Positions 12,523 to 23,307 of a DNA stretch of 64,000 nt are shown here, in pieces (the stretch's first letter is position 1; every line of letters begins with the position of its first letter). The translations under genes and the position numbers were made by a program. This stretch comes from Brachypodium distachyon (lineage: Eukaryota > Streptophyta > Magnoliopsida > Poales > Poaceae): positions 4,774,001 to 4,838,000 of the forward strand of contig NC_016134.3 in assembly GCF_000005505.3 (NCBI RefSeq), read 5' to 3'. The notes under the pieces were generated by a model that worked only from the letters and a program-made list of their open reading frames with translations, was not told the origin of the DNA and searched no databases.

Positions 12523-12581
12523 CACGTGTCCGTCTCCGGCCAGTGGCAAGCTACAGTAAGCACCCAATAAGGCTATAAATA
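12523..12581 (+). promoter_or_regulatory. G-box and TATA box of GPRP copy 1
   Basis: CACGTG at 12523-12528 (GCACGTGTC, ABRE/G-box type) and TATAAATA at 12574-12581 lie 60-120 bp ahead of the ATG. Both are conserved in the second GPRP copy at equivalent spacing. Confidence 0.7.
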
Positions 12582-12642
12582 GAAGAGTGTACCGGGCAGA
12601 TGGACGATGAGCTAGTAGGCACTACCATACATACATATCTCC

Positions 12643-13788
12643 ATGGGAGGTGGTAGCAAGGAGCTGAGCTCCACCAACACCAACGACAATACTACTGATC
12701 ATCATCAGGACACCAATAGCAGAGGATTAGGCCGCCATGGATACTATGACCCTGCTGCCGCCTACTACTCCTCCCCTCCCATCGCTTATCCTCCACCAGC
12801 AGTTCATGGATGCCCCCCATCTTATTACCCTCCTTCTCAAGGATATGGATATGGCCATGGATATGGACATGGCCAGGCCTATCACTCTTCTTATCCACAG
12901 CATCACGCCTACGGCAGCAGTACCGGCTATCATGGTAGGTCAACCGTGGATTGATGATGGATGAGTAGAATTATTATTTGAGTGAACTTCACTTTTTACC
13001 CCTTCTAAGTTTCATTTTAGGGAAAGAAATCCTTCGTTTCACCCCACTCTAAGAAACTTATGACACAATTTTACGCATATTTCGGAATACGCTTCCTATC
13101 AAGGTTTAAAACTTTGGCAACCCTGAAATTTGAAAAGTCACAAAAAATAAGAAAGTTTTAAAATTCAGTTTATGTATTATATTGACCAAACTACCTAGTT
13201 GGTGACACGTGGGACCACTCTATATTGCATCCTCGAATTTAAGTTTGGTAAAAGAAATTGTTATTGTTTTTTCAAATTTCAGTTGCATTAAAAAAGTAGG
13301 ATTGTCAAAATTTTAAATCTTGATCCGAAGTCCTCCGCTCTGGAGGCAACCCCGCCAGAGGCCTGACATGTGGCACCACTTTAGGATGACAGGAAATTTT
13401 AAAAGGATAAAACCATGTCACAAGTTAATGGAGTGGGTAAAAAAATATGACAAATTTTATTAGAGTGGGTAAAAGGTGAGATGCACTTCTATTGTTTTAT
13501 TCCAACTTGGGGTTGAGCATGCAAGTATGTGTGTGTATACATGCAGGCCATGGTGCTTTGTACGTTGCCGGCGGTGCAGCAGCAGCTGCCTATGGCGTGC
13601 ATCACTTGAGCCATGGCGGCCATCATCAGGGTGGATACTACCCATATCGCCATGGGGCAGCTGGATATCATCATTACGGTGGCAAGTTCAAGAAGCACCA
13701 TGGAGGACACTATGGTGGCAAGTTCAAGCGTGGCAAGTTCTTCGGAGGTGTAGGCTTCCTCCATGGGAAACACAAGAGGTGGAAATAG
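12643..13788 (+). CDS. Glycine-rich XYPPX-repeat protein (GPRP / A3-like), copy 1
   Basis: Two exons, 12643-12934 and 13547-13788, join in phase 1 (CATG donor, ATGCAG acceptor) to give about 177 aa. The N-terminal half is Pro/Tyr/Gly rich (PPIAYPPPAVHG, SYYPPSQGYGYGHG). A short hydrophobic Gly/Ala stretch follows (ALYVAGGAAAAAYG). The tail is basic and repetitive, with KFKKHHGGHYGGKFKRGKFF and a KHKRWK end. This is the layout of the plant 'glycine-rich protein A3-like' (GPRP) family, whose function is poorly defined. The 612 bp intron holds a fold-back MITE. G-box and TATA elements precede it. A tandem paralogue lies 6.4 kb downstream. Confidence 0.85.
12983..13489. mobile_element. Long inverted-repeat MITE in GPRP copy 1 intron
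   Basis: The left end (GAACTTCACTTTTTACCCC) is the inverse of the right end (TGGGTAAAAGGTGAGATGCACTTC), and subterminal parts also pair (TTATGACACAA with the TATGACAAA side). The element fills most of the intron. Its class is not certain. Confidence 0.65.
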
Positions 13789-14120
13789 AAGCAGCTACCT
13801 AGACCAATAATGGGAAAGCTTCTCCTAGTCTTTGTACCTCCATAATCCATTGTACCCAACGGCTGGATAGCTATGAATAAACTGATGAATGAATGTTGGG
13901 AATAATTTGGGAATATGCATGCGATCTAAGTTGGGAACCGGTGGACGGCAATGACTCGACTAAATCAAGGTGCCGAGGAAGGAAGGATCTATGTTTTGGG
14001 AAAAGCATCGCCACACTTATCACTGTCCCCAAGACCTCTAGCGTTCCAAGAGCAAAAAGAGAATGGAAGTGAATTAAGCATAAAGATCGCCGATGCACCG
14101 CTTTATTGTAGTCTAGCTAT

Positions 14121-15029
14121 TACTCCCTACGTGCCGAAAAGGCTGGCGCGGAGGCCTTCACAATTCACATTTCCAATTAAGTCCAACAATTGATTACAAT
14201 TACACTTTATGATCTCAGCAATTTCAGATTACACAATCAGAGAGGAGGTACAGCCGAAAGGCAAATTAGACGATCTCACAGACGAGCTACATCCGCAAAA
14301 TCAAATCACAATCCTAGAGAGGAGCTATAGCCGAAAATTCAAAACACACAGATCAGAGGAGAGCTACAGCCGCAGATCCAAATCACGGAAACCGACTTGC
14401 AGGTCTAGGCGACGCGGGGATCGCGCTAGCCAAGCACGCCCATCTGGATCTCGAACCCCTTCGCATAGCAGGCGATGGACTCGTCGGCCGAGCATGGCGT
14501 TCTTCTCGCCGAGCTGCATCCAGCCACAGAAGGCCGCGAGCGCCCACTCCTCCCCCTTCCGCTGCTGCTTCTCCTCCTCGGGCTGCTGCTGCTGCGGCGG
14601 CGGTGGCGGATCATGGCGAGCTCGTGCTTGGCGCCGCACTCGACGCCCCCGCCTTCCCCAGACACCATGGCGTCCCGCGAAATCGGATCCGGCCTCGCCG
14701 ACGCTGGATCCGGGGATTCTTGGCAAATCAAAGCCAACTTCATTGCCGGCGATTCTTTGGCAAGGGGAGAGCAGCACAGGGGAGGGGAAGATGCGGGCAA
14801 AAGATGAGAGATGGAGGAGCTCGGCGGAGGCGAGTGGCAGAGGGGTGGAGCCGAGCAGAGACGAGGAGACGCGGAGTATCGGGCGGCGGTGACGAGGAGA
14901 TAAGGGAGGAGACGAGCAGGTATTGAGACGAATTGATTATACGAGAGGGTTGCGGGTACGTTCGAACAAATGCAGGGCTGTTTTTGCAAAACGACCGGTC
15001 ATGCCAATCTTTTCGGCACGGAGGGAGTA
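14121..15029. mobile_element. Non-autonomous mariner-type element, ~905 bp
   Basis: TA flanks plus terminal inverted repeats: the left end is CTCCCTACGTGCCGAAAAGG and the right end is the inverse CTTTTCGGCACGGAGGGAG. The size and TA target site suggest a Tc1/mariner (Stowaway-superfamily) element. The interior is GC-rich and has long overlapping frames on both strands but no transposase motif. It may contain captured host sequence, whose parent I do not recognise. Confidence 0.75.
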
Positions 15030-15124
15030 CATTTTTTTATAACAGCAGGAGTTGGCTAGACAGCCAGAAGAGTCGAGAGCATCGGAGAGAACATTGATGA
15101 AACAAAATGAGGCATGCGGCAGAC

Positions 15125-15590
15125 GGTGCACATAAAACAAAATTCCAGAAACATGCACGTTCTATGTTTGTTCTTCCTTTGCCTCTCTTTTTTTTTCGTC
15201 CACCGCAAATCAATTGCTGCAATCAAAACACAAGATTAACATGAATAAAAATGATTAGGAATAAAAAAATAAAAAGGACTGTTTCAACACTTTCCATGGC
15301 TTCCGCTGCAGTGAGTGCAGAGTAGAAGCAGAGGACGTGTGTACTCGAGAGGGAATGCCTCGGGGAGAAGCACGGCCAGCTCGGCGTTGAGCTGCTGTTG
15401 GGTGGGGAGCGAGAGCTTTTTGGTTGGCCGGTCACAGCGGGGCGGCCATGGCCGGGCAGGGCGCGGAGACCAAAGAAATCACCTCCCCTGTTTTGGTTTT
15501 GGTCTTGCTGGTCAGCGGCAGGGTCTTTGGAAGAGACAAGACCAAAATACCACAGAGGCTCTTTTCGTTTCATCGTCTCAGCAAAAGTTT
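15125..15590 (-). pseudogene. Inverted, internally deleted copy of the HLH gene at 23.3 kb
   Basis: Read on the minus strand, this segment shares in order: the upstream block (GGCAGGGTCTT, GGAAGAGACA; compare 22,985-23,060), the leader (GGCCATGGCCGGGCAGG-like), the end of exon 1 (GCCGAGCTGGCCGTGCT then CTCCCCGAGGCATTCCC, against GCGGAGCTGGCCGCGCT in the parent), and finally the 3' region (ATGGAAAGTGTTGAA, GTGCATGTTTCTGGAATTTT; compare 24,077-24,240). Most of the leader, the intron and exon 2 are missing. It cannot encode the protein. Confidence 0.8.
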
Positions 15591-15889
15591 GGCAGGGGCA
15601 AGGCAACCGAGGCTCAGAATGCATCTCACGAATGGCGATGCAAATGTCGCGAGGACGTATAAGCTTTCACATGTTCTCATTTTTATTTATTTTTACAATC
15701 AACACGTATATCAAGATTTTTTTTAAAAATCTAAGAAATAAACAGTCAAATTCGTTGTCCGTACCGACAAGAGCCCAACTTGTCTTCTTCTTCTTCTTTT
15801 CTTTTTTGTTCTCCATGTTCTGACCAATGTTGACCGAAGTTGCTCTGTTGCAGGTTTTCTCCTCAGCTCTTGGACCGGATCTCGGACAA

Positions 15890-17300
15890 TTGCTCGATAG
15901 GAAGTAATGCGGAGACGGTGACTCCGGAGCTATCTAGCACCATCTTCACAGCCACATGTTTCACCTCAGGGCCACCAAATTAATTTATTTTGTCCTATAC
16001 TACAGAGAGATTAGTAGGGAAATTAGTACTTGCGGCAAGCACTTATTTTTTTACTGACGACTCTTTATTTTTCTCTAGTTCTCTCGTTCTCTGCATCTCT
16101 GTCCTCAAGTACATTGTTCTCTCGTTCTCTGCATCTCTGTCCTATTTTCAAGTACATTATGGTACATGACATGTTTTTAAGTACATATTTAGTAGATTAT
16201 GATAATTAATTGCATTTTATCAGTTTTCAAATACCCCGTGTACATGAACTTATAAGACGAGTACAACGTATGGTACATCACATGTATCTTATTAGTTTTT
16301 AAGTACCTCGTGTACATAGACTTATGAGACGAGTACATCGTATGGTACATCACATTTATTCAGAAAAAACACAGTACATGACGAGTACATCAAGTTACAT
16401 GACAAGTACATCAAGGTACGTCACAGATACATCAAGTTACATGACAAGTACATCAAGGTACCTCACGGATACATCAAGTTACATGACAAATACATTAAGC
16501 TACATCGCAGATACCTCATCAATCTTACATCATAACAATCCGATGGATCAAAGAGATAGAGAGAAGGGATCGAAGAGAAGAACTCGAATTCAAATTTAAA
16601 TTCAACAAAACCAAGTACGTAAGTACATATGTAATCGAATTCAACAAAGCATAATCACAGGAGATAGAAAATCCTTCGTAAGTACCTCATCAATCACAAT
16701 CACAATCACAATCACAGTACCTCGTCATGTACCATGATACATCACTTGTACCTCGACAATTATTAAGTACATCATCATATCTTGACAAAATCACCAAGAA
16801 ACAAATAATAGTACATAGATCAAATAAATTTTAGAAGATACCTAAAGCACTGAGATGCAAGAAAAAATCTCAATTCAAAAAAAAATCACAGCAGGAACAT
16901 CATGTACCGGGACAAAAAATCAGATCGAGAGATGCAGAAAGAGAATCAGATCGAGAGACGTGGAAATCTGCTGCTCCAAACGTGAACAGCGCAGTGGAGG
17001 GAGCCGCCACAGGGGAGGAATGGGAGCCCAGCACGACGGCCATGGTGGAAGAGGACGCAGGAGGGCGGCTCGTCTGCCGCGCTGGAGGAGGGGCTGGCGT
17101 CCGCGACGGCCCGCAGGGGCGGCGGCCGCCGAGGCACGCAAGGGCGGCGCCCGCCTTGAGCCTGAGCACGCCTAGAGGTGCACGGCAGCGTCGTGGGGAG
17201 GTTAGGTGGGCTGCGAGGGAGAGGCTGCGAGGGGGAGAGAGAGACGAGACGAGAGATAAAGGAAAGGTGCAGTTAATTAGGGAGTAAACGAGAGAGAATT
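15890..17300. mobile_element. Mutator-like non-autonomous element, related to the one at 57.4 kb
   Basis: It shares GGCCACCAAATTAATTTA and the following AGAGAGATTA-like block with 57,450-57,500. It also shares a GTACAT-rich middle and a GC-rich coding-like end followed by a GAGAGAGA purine tract. The borders are approximate because clean terminal repeats were not found here. Confidence 0.5.
16386..16512. repeat. 42 bp minisatellite, ~3 copies
   Basis: The phrase CATCAAGTTACATGACAAG recurs at about 16,388, 16,430 and 16,472, a period of 42 bp. The multiple-of-three unit creates a fortuitous repetitive open frame (repeating YMTSTS-like). It lies in the GTACAT-rich part of the Mutator-like element. 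A short CACAAT microsatellite follows near 16,690-16,715. Confidence 0.8.
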
Positions 17301-18640
17301 AAAAAAAAGGAAAGATGATTAAAGAGAATGAAGGGACACGTGGTTGGTTACCAAGATGGCGCTAGATCGGGGGGGAGTCAACCGGAGCTTTGGCCGATAG
17401 GAAGCCCTTCTCCTCGCAGGGTGCCTACTCAGCTCTCATGCCCCCTCAAGCCTCATACTACAAATTTGATATCGTATCCATGTCAAACGTACCGAAGAAG
17501 GTGCAAATTTTTGGTTGGTTTCTCTCTGTCCGCTGGCTGAACACTAGAGCAAATATACGCACACCGGAATAAAATCATCAACTACACAGATTGCCCTTGA
17601 TGTAATGTCTTGATCGAAGAAAGAAATCACCAATTCCTCCGTTACCCGGCTTCGATCTAAAATCTAGATCTGATAGTCCTTTAAACACAAAAATAAATAA
17701 ATTATGATGTACCACCTTCGTCTCTAAATATAAGATGTTCTATCAAATTTGTAGAAAAATCTACTAATGTCCACAATATAAAATAAACATACTATAAAAT
17801 ATATGTTATGACAGATTTAATAAAACAAATTTGAATATAGATGTCGGTAGAGATCACCTATTCCTCCGTTGCCTGGCTTCGATCTCAGCTAGACGGTCCA
17901 GGCAGCATCTAGGGCTGAATTAAATTCCCCTATATAGGAAAGAAAGTGTCAATGTAACAATGTGGCAAGTTCCTTCTTAGGGAGAAATTCCCCTAAGTAA
18001 GACAGGTCCAAGAATCCTACTCGGAGAGATCCTCAGGTCGCAATCGCTTTAAGTGACACCCTTAGAAGGAGTTCGGAGGCCCTGTGGGAGAGCAAGTCAT
18101 AACTATCTGACACGTGTCCAAGGAGAACCGCTGGTAAGTTTAGGCTAGATATATAAATCACGCGGTTTGGTTGTTTTCCTTGAGAGAATAAAGCTCAAAG
18201 CAAAAGTAGGCCTATCACCCTTTCTAGGGGGCCTTCGCAAGTCGAGGGAGTGTAACTCGAACAAAACCGAGGATTGATCACATAAACGACTCCAGTGAAA
18301 AAGGATAAAGTTATAGCTCGGCGGTTGGCAGGGAGAGGGGTATTTTCGTAGGTGAAATATTTCTGGAGTTGATCGATTCAAGTGACTTACTGATGAATCG
18401 AAGAGAAAGACCAAAAAATTCTTCTGTGATATCCGCCGAGGAACTAAGCATGCAAACAAGAGTAAAAAGAAAAATTACAAGAAGCTCTTGGCCTCGAGAT
18501 ATATCCAATAACAGTTGAGGCTAAACTCTGATGCAGCAATGCATTACCTTAGAACAAGAAAGAATTGGAGCATCTTCTCCACTCCGGCCTGCCCTCACTG
18601 GCACCAGCGCTTTTTATATGGTAACTGGAATAGATTCCGC
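17300..18640. other. Intergenic, MITE debris
   Basis: No gene was recognised. At about 17,700-17,860 there is a Stowaway-type half (CTAAATATAAGATGTTCT, then TATGTTATGACAGATTTAAT). From about 18,690 the sequence becomes homologous to the GPRP copy 1 promoter. Confidence 0.5.
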
Positions 18641-18891
18641 ATGCACATATAATAATACACTCTCTGGCATGCAGGTGATATATATGAAATATGAATTGCA
18701 CGATCCATGGATTAAATCGAATCCCATTATCCCACGCAGCACAAGATAAAGCCCAGCTCTGATCCGCATGCAGTTAATTTGCTCCGTCCATCGAAAGCAA
18801 AAGGCTAAGCCAGTGATTCTATCCGGTCGGTCGAAAAAGGAAAATCAAAGCAGATGCTTATACTAATTAGTGTGGAGTGTACCAAAAAAAG

Positions 18892-18937
18892 CACGTGTCA
18901 AGCCCAGCTGCATAGCTAAGTTCTTAAGGCTATAAAT
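18892..18937 (+). promoter_or_regulatory. G-box and TATA box of GPRP copy 2
   Basis: CACGTG at 18892-18897 and TATAAAT at 18931-18937 match the copy 1 promoter in order and context. About 250 bp of upstream homology (CCCATTATCCCACGCAG, GGTCGGTCGAAAAAGG) shows the duplication included the promoter. Confidence 0.7.
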
Positions 18938-19002
18938 TGAAGAGTATACTGGCAGATGGATGGTGAGCTAGCCTAACTAGCTAGCACGATCAGACCATAG
19001 CC

Positions 19003-19977
19003 ATGGGAGGGGGTAACAAGGAGCTGAGCTGCACCAACACCAACGACAACATTGCTGACGTCCATCATGACAGCAGAGGAATAGGCGGCCATGGATCCTA
19101 CGACCCTGCTGCCGCGTACTACTCGTGCCCTCCGATCGCATATCCTCCACCAGGAGTACATGGGTGCCCCCCTTCTTGTTACCTTCCAAACCAAGGTTAT
19201 GGGTATGGATCAATGGACATGGTCAGTCCTATGCTGCCTCTACTTATCCACACCATCATGACTACGGCAGAACCGGCTATCATGGTAATCTCCGTTCCTA
19301 AATAAATACAGGATGTTCAGGCTTTGTTTTAAGTCAAACTTGTTAATGTTTATAAAAATATATACTACTCCCTTCATTTCATAACTTTCATGTCTCAAAT
19401 TTACCAAAAAAAGGATGTATGTATTTTTTTTAAACGTCCAGATACATGTAATATTTCGACAAGAATTATGGAACGGAGGAAGTAGCTAACATGCACATTT
19501 ATATTATCAAATAAGTATCCCATGAAAATGTTATGTCATGACGATTCAATATAATTACTTTAAGAGTTGTAGATAGGTTTTTTTATAAACTTTGTTAAAT
19601 TTGAAAAAGTTTGACATAAGACAAAGTTAATTCGACCAAGTTAGAACATCTATTTTAGAAACAGAGGAAGTGTTAATGTGTCAAGCATGGATCGATCGAT
19701 CATGGACATGTATATATACATACATGCAGGCCACGGAGCAATGTTCGTTGTCCGCGGTGCAGCAGCAGTTGCCTATGGCGCGCATCGCTGGAGCCATGGC
19801 GGCGGCCATCACCACGGTGGATACTACCCACATCGCCCTGCAGTAGCTGCTGGATGCCTTCGCTACGGTGGCAAGTTCAAGAAGCACCATGGAGGACACT
19901 ATGGCGGCAAGTTCAAGCGTGGCAAGTTCTTCGGAGGCGTAGGCTTCATTCATGGAAAACACAAGAGGCGGAAATGA
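19003..19977 (+). pseudogene. GPRP tandem copy 2, frameshifted in exon 1
   Basis: Exon 1 (19003-19284) opens MGGGNKELS and matches copy 1 through CPPS and NQGYGYG. A net 4-base loss near 19,208-19,215 relative to copy 1 then shifts the frame. The old frame reappears without stops downstream, and exon 2 (19730-19977) is intact with KFKKHHGGHYGGKFKRGKFF. With the copy-1-type donor at 19285, translation enters exon 2 in the wrong frame and stops. A possible rescue is the phase-1 'CAAG/GT' site at about 19,195, which would skip the damaged part in frame. It is therefore either a young pseudogene or a gene with an altered donor. G-box and TATA box are retained. Confidence 0.65.
19288..19674. mobile_element. 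Stowaway-like MITE at the GPRP copy 2 donor, with a second MITE nested inside
   Basis: The outer element runs from CTCCGTTCCTAAATA, just after the exon 1 donor, to TAGAAACAGAGGAAG, with the usual GTTAAATTTGAAAAAGTTTGACATAAG interior in two parts. It is split by a TA-flanked Stowaway at 19366-19484 (CTCCCTTCATTTC left, GAACGGAGGAAG right). The outer insertion sits within two or three bases of the exon boundary. Confidence 0.75.
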
Positions 19978-20305
19978 GTTTCCAATAATGTGGAAGGAAA
20001 GCTTCTTCTAAATATGTGCACTCCAGTACTATCCCCGACGGCTGGATATGTATGGATAACTAACCAATGAATGCTGGTAATAAGTCGGGAACAAATATTA
20101 ATAAATTGTTGGTACATACATATGCATGGCAAATAAATTGAATTTGTATTTGATGTGGCATGCACGTGTAGATATGGGGGTTATCCTCCTTTTAAAACGA
20201 AAAAAGAAAACGTGCGCTGCAGATATGGACGTATGCTTGATAACAAAAGGCAAAAAAAAAGAAAAGGCGTGCGCCACAGTCTGCACCTTGTACGATAGAA
20301 TACCG

Positions 20306-20313
20306 TATATATA
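20306..20313 (+). promoter_or_regulatory. TATA box of the lipase-like gene
   Basis: TATATATA lies about 50 bp before the ATG at 20362, in a G(TA)4C context. The short leader is consistent with a TATA-driven start shortly downstream. Confidence 0.5.
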
Positions 20314-20361
20314 CACGTCTCCGGCCTGGCATGAGATGGATCTTGTACAGATCGACAGATG

Positions 20362-21432
20362 ATGGAGTACTCGTACTCGTACTCGGAAGGGTACATCAAG
20401 AACGCCCGCGGGATGCGGCTCTTCACCTGCCGATGGCTCCCCGCAAATCCCCGGCAGCCCATCAAGGCCCTCGTCTTCATCTGCCACGGTATTCTACCTC
20501 CGTCTTCGTCTTTACTCTGTAGTGTTAACGAATGAATGAATTTGCATTGGCGATTACTGGCAATGGCAGGGTACGCGGTGGAGTGCAGCGTGACGATGCG
20601 CGGCACGGGGGAGCGGCTGGCGTCGGCGGGGTACGCCGTCTACGGCATGGACTACGAGGGCCACGGACGCTCCGACGGCCTCCGCGGCTACGTCCCCTCC
20701 ATCGACGCCCTCGTCGCCGACTGCGACGCCTTCTTCACCTCCGTCATCTCCGCCGCCGCCCGCAACAACAACAACAACCCTCCAAATTCAAATTCAAATG
20801 CAGATCCAGATGATTGCCCCTCTCCTGCTCCTCTCCCCCGGTTCCTCCTCGGCGAATCCATGGGCGGCGCGGTGGCGCTGCTGCTCCACCGGTCCCGCCC
20901 GTCCTACTGGTCCGGCGCCGTCCTCGTCGCCCCCATGTGCAAGATCGCCGACGGGATGAAGCCGCCGCGGCCCGTCATCCGCATCCTGGAAGCCATCGCG
21001 ACCCTCGTCCCCAAGTGGAAGATCGTGCCGACCAAGGACGTCATCGACGCGGCGTACCGGACGGCGGCGAAGCGGGCGGAGATCCGGCGGAACCCGTGGT
21101 GCTACAAGGGCCGGCCGCGCCTGGGGACGGCGCACCAGATGCTGGCAGCCAGCGTTCGCGTAGAGAAGGAGGTGCTCCCGCTCGTGTCGCTGCCGTTCCT
21201 CGTCGTCCATGGCGGCGCCGACGCCGTCACCGACCCCGCCGTCAGCGCCTTGCTCTACCGCACCGCCGCGAGCGAGGACAAGACGTTGAGGCTCTACCCT
21301 GGGATGTGGCACGCGCTCACGTCGGGTGAGTTGCAGGAGAATATCGATGCCGTGTTTGCTGACATCGTCGACTGGCTCGACCACAGATCGTCTTCTTCGT
21401 CGCCGGCCGTGTCTGGATCTACGGTTGCTTAG
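20362..21432 (+). CDS. Monoacylglycerol lipase / caffeoylshikimate esterase-like alpha/beta hydrolase
   Basis: Exons 20362-20488 and 20570-21432 join in phase 1 (CACG donor, GGCAG acceptor) to give 329 aa, normal length for plant MAGL/CSE-like proteins. It starts MEYSYSYSEGYIKNARG, then LVFICHG (oxyanion HG motif), YGMDYEGHGRSDG, the nucleophile elbow GESMGG (Ser ~139), HGGADAVTDP (acid Asp ~260) and GMWHALTSGE (His ~290). The full catalytic triad is present. The family hydrolyses monoacylglycerols or lysophospholipids, and one clade cleaves caffeoylshikimate in lignin synthesis; the exact substrate cannot be read from sequence. An Asn-rich low-complexity loop (RNNNNNPPNSNSN) before the elbow is unusual. 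GC content is very high, as in many grass genes. Confidence 0.9.
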
Positions 21433-21984
21433 TTTAGTCCAACTTTTTTTTATTATCGCTGGGTTAGCGCTGCTCGTGCTGCTGCTACTCCAGTACTCCT
21501 ACAATTGCATATATAGGTTTTTTTTATGGAGTAGGTAATTGCATATATAGGTGTTGATATTTCTATGAGAAGTTACAAAAGGTTGTCAGTTTGACATACT
21601 TCATCAATTTTTAGTACACTCGATGCTACGGCTCCTCTCTCATTTTTTTTTTCAATGGCAAGATGAGAGAGGTAAATGTGTTTATAGGTGAGAGAGATAT
21701 GGCAAGCCGGGATATGCTGGCTCTATCTACTAATCACATGACAGTTAGATTAAGAAAAAAGAGTGGACTCGTGGTGAGCAAATATCACGAGGGCCGATAG
21801 GTTTGGATGGCTTGGTGGCTTTAGAGGAAGGATGAAGCGGTGGGACCCATAGGTGAAGAGACACGTGATTTTTGTGATAATTATGCTCTCATATCAATGT
21901 AGACTAAGTCCCATGGATAAATGTGATAGAATGTGTGATGCGTAAGTTTAAAAAATCTCGTTTGCTTGATACCTCCTCATGACT
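21433..21984. other. Intergenic, no gene seen
   Basis: 3' flank of the lipase-like gene and AT-rich spacer. No coding motif or clear repeat structure was recognised. Confidence 0.5.
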
Positions 21985-22480
21985 TTTCATTGATTTTTTA
22001 TTTTTTGAAAAAACTACAACGAAGCAAATGCCAGCCTGCATCACATTTTATACAAAGTAGCCAAGGTCACATACAAGATTTTTATGGGATGAGTGGAATA
22101 TGCAACAGGTAAAAAAGAAATTACAATACTCACGGGAGGTGAGACAACATGAAAGGCCAATTCGTTAACAAGAGTTTTAGAAACTGAGAGTTACATCTGG
22201 AGACCCAAAGGAAGACTTTGTTTGCGCATCGTTGAACCTTAATGTGGAGGCCATCGACGTCTTTGTTGAAGATCATAACGTTTTTCCTTTCCAAAAGTTC
22301 CGGATAAAAGAGATAATGATCGTGGATTGCACCTTGTCATGCCCCCCTGAGAGCCTCACAGGTCAGGCACAACTTCCCGTACATGGGACACGGTTTCTGT
22401 TAGATCAGAGGAGGGGCATTTGTTTGAGGAGGAAAGCCCTCTATGGGATCGTCTGTCATTGATGAAGAACCTGTTCTTAT
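21985..22480 (-). mobile_element. Probable LINE 3'-end fragment
   Basis: On the minus strand a degenerate frame resembles the C-terminal Trp/Arg-rich tail of plant L1-type LINE proteins (a FWKGK..MIFN..V pattern). It is followed by a non-coding tail that ends in an A-rich tract near 21,990-22,010. The resemblance is weak and rests on pattern only. Confidence 0.3.
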
Positions 22481-23088
22481 GAATTAACCACGAAAAACTG
22501 TAGAAAAATGTAGTAATGGCTAATGGTAAAATTCTTCCAAGCAGGATTGGATCATCCGTCTTTGGAAAGCCCCCGCCTAATTCATTGATTCGGTGAAAAT
22601 AGGCTTTCCATCCAATTGATTTAGTGGCGTGAGTCTAGAGCGTGCAAATTCAATTTAACTCAAATAATATGGTCTTGCAAGATGCCGAGTTAGATTTCTC
22701 AAATGTCGGACAAATTTGTACTGACTTCGTACTAAATCCCTGGCTACTTTATTATGAATCGAAGTAGCATTTGTTGCGTCTACTCGAACAAATGCTACAG
22801 TAATAAGGATAGTGGTGCTACTGCTATGACTGGATTACACGGAACCAGTTTGACACGCCATTAAATCGTAGCAATGGTCGGGTCAGAAATATGCATGTCA
22901 GGGCAAAGTTTATCGAGAAAGACAACAAAGAGTCAAAAAAGAGAAAAAGAGAAGAAGATGAAAAGAGCCACGTGATCTTTCGGTCCTGTCTCTTCCGAAG
23001 ACCCTGTCGCTGACCAAGACCCTGCCGCTGACCAGCATACCCAAACCAAAACAGGGGAATTCCTTCGGTCTCCGCGCCCTGCCCGGCC

Positions 23089-23280
23089 ATGGCCGCAGTT
23101 GCCATTCTCGGCCGCCCCGCTGTCACCGCCAACCCAACAGCTCCAGCTGCCCCCTCACATGGCTCTGCAAAACTCTTTCTTCGCCTACAAGGCATCGCTT
23201 CTCCGGTTCTCCCTCTGCAAAGCAAAATCCCAACCCGGCCGCAGCTTCTCATCCATCACCACTTGTTCCGAGCTAGCTAG
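23089..23280 (+). other. Possible upstream ORF in the HLH gene leader
   Basis: A 63-codon frame begins MAAVAILGRPAVTANP and stops 27 bases before the main ATG. Part of this leader is also present in the inverted copy at 15.4 kb. It could affect translation, or the transcript may start downstream of it. Confidence 0.35.
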
Positions 23281-23307
23281 AATCCAGGAGGACCAGGGCT
23301 CTCTGCC

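Noticed and set aside
14209..14892. 227-codon Arg/Ser-rich open frame and 187- and 137-codon frames opposite it
   Set aside because: They lie inside a TA-flanked mariner-type element, overlap in several frames because of high GC content, and show no recognisable domain.
16324..16599. Repetitive 91-codon open frame with YMTSTS-like units
   Set aside because: It is a by-product of a 42 bp minisatellite, a multiple of three; there is no promoter or homology.
20794..21384. 196-codon minus-strand frame
   Set aside because: Shadow of the GC-rich lipase-like exon, whose plus-strand frame has a complete catalytic triad.
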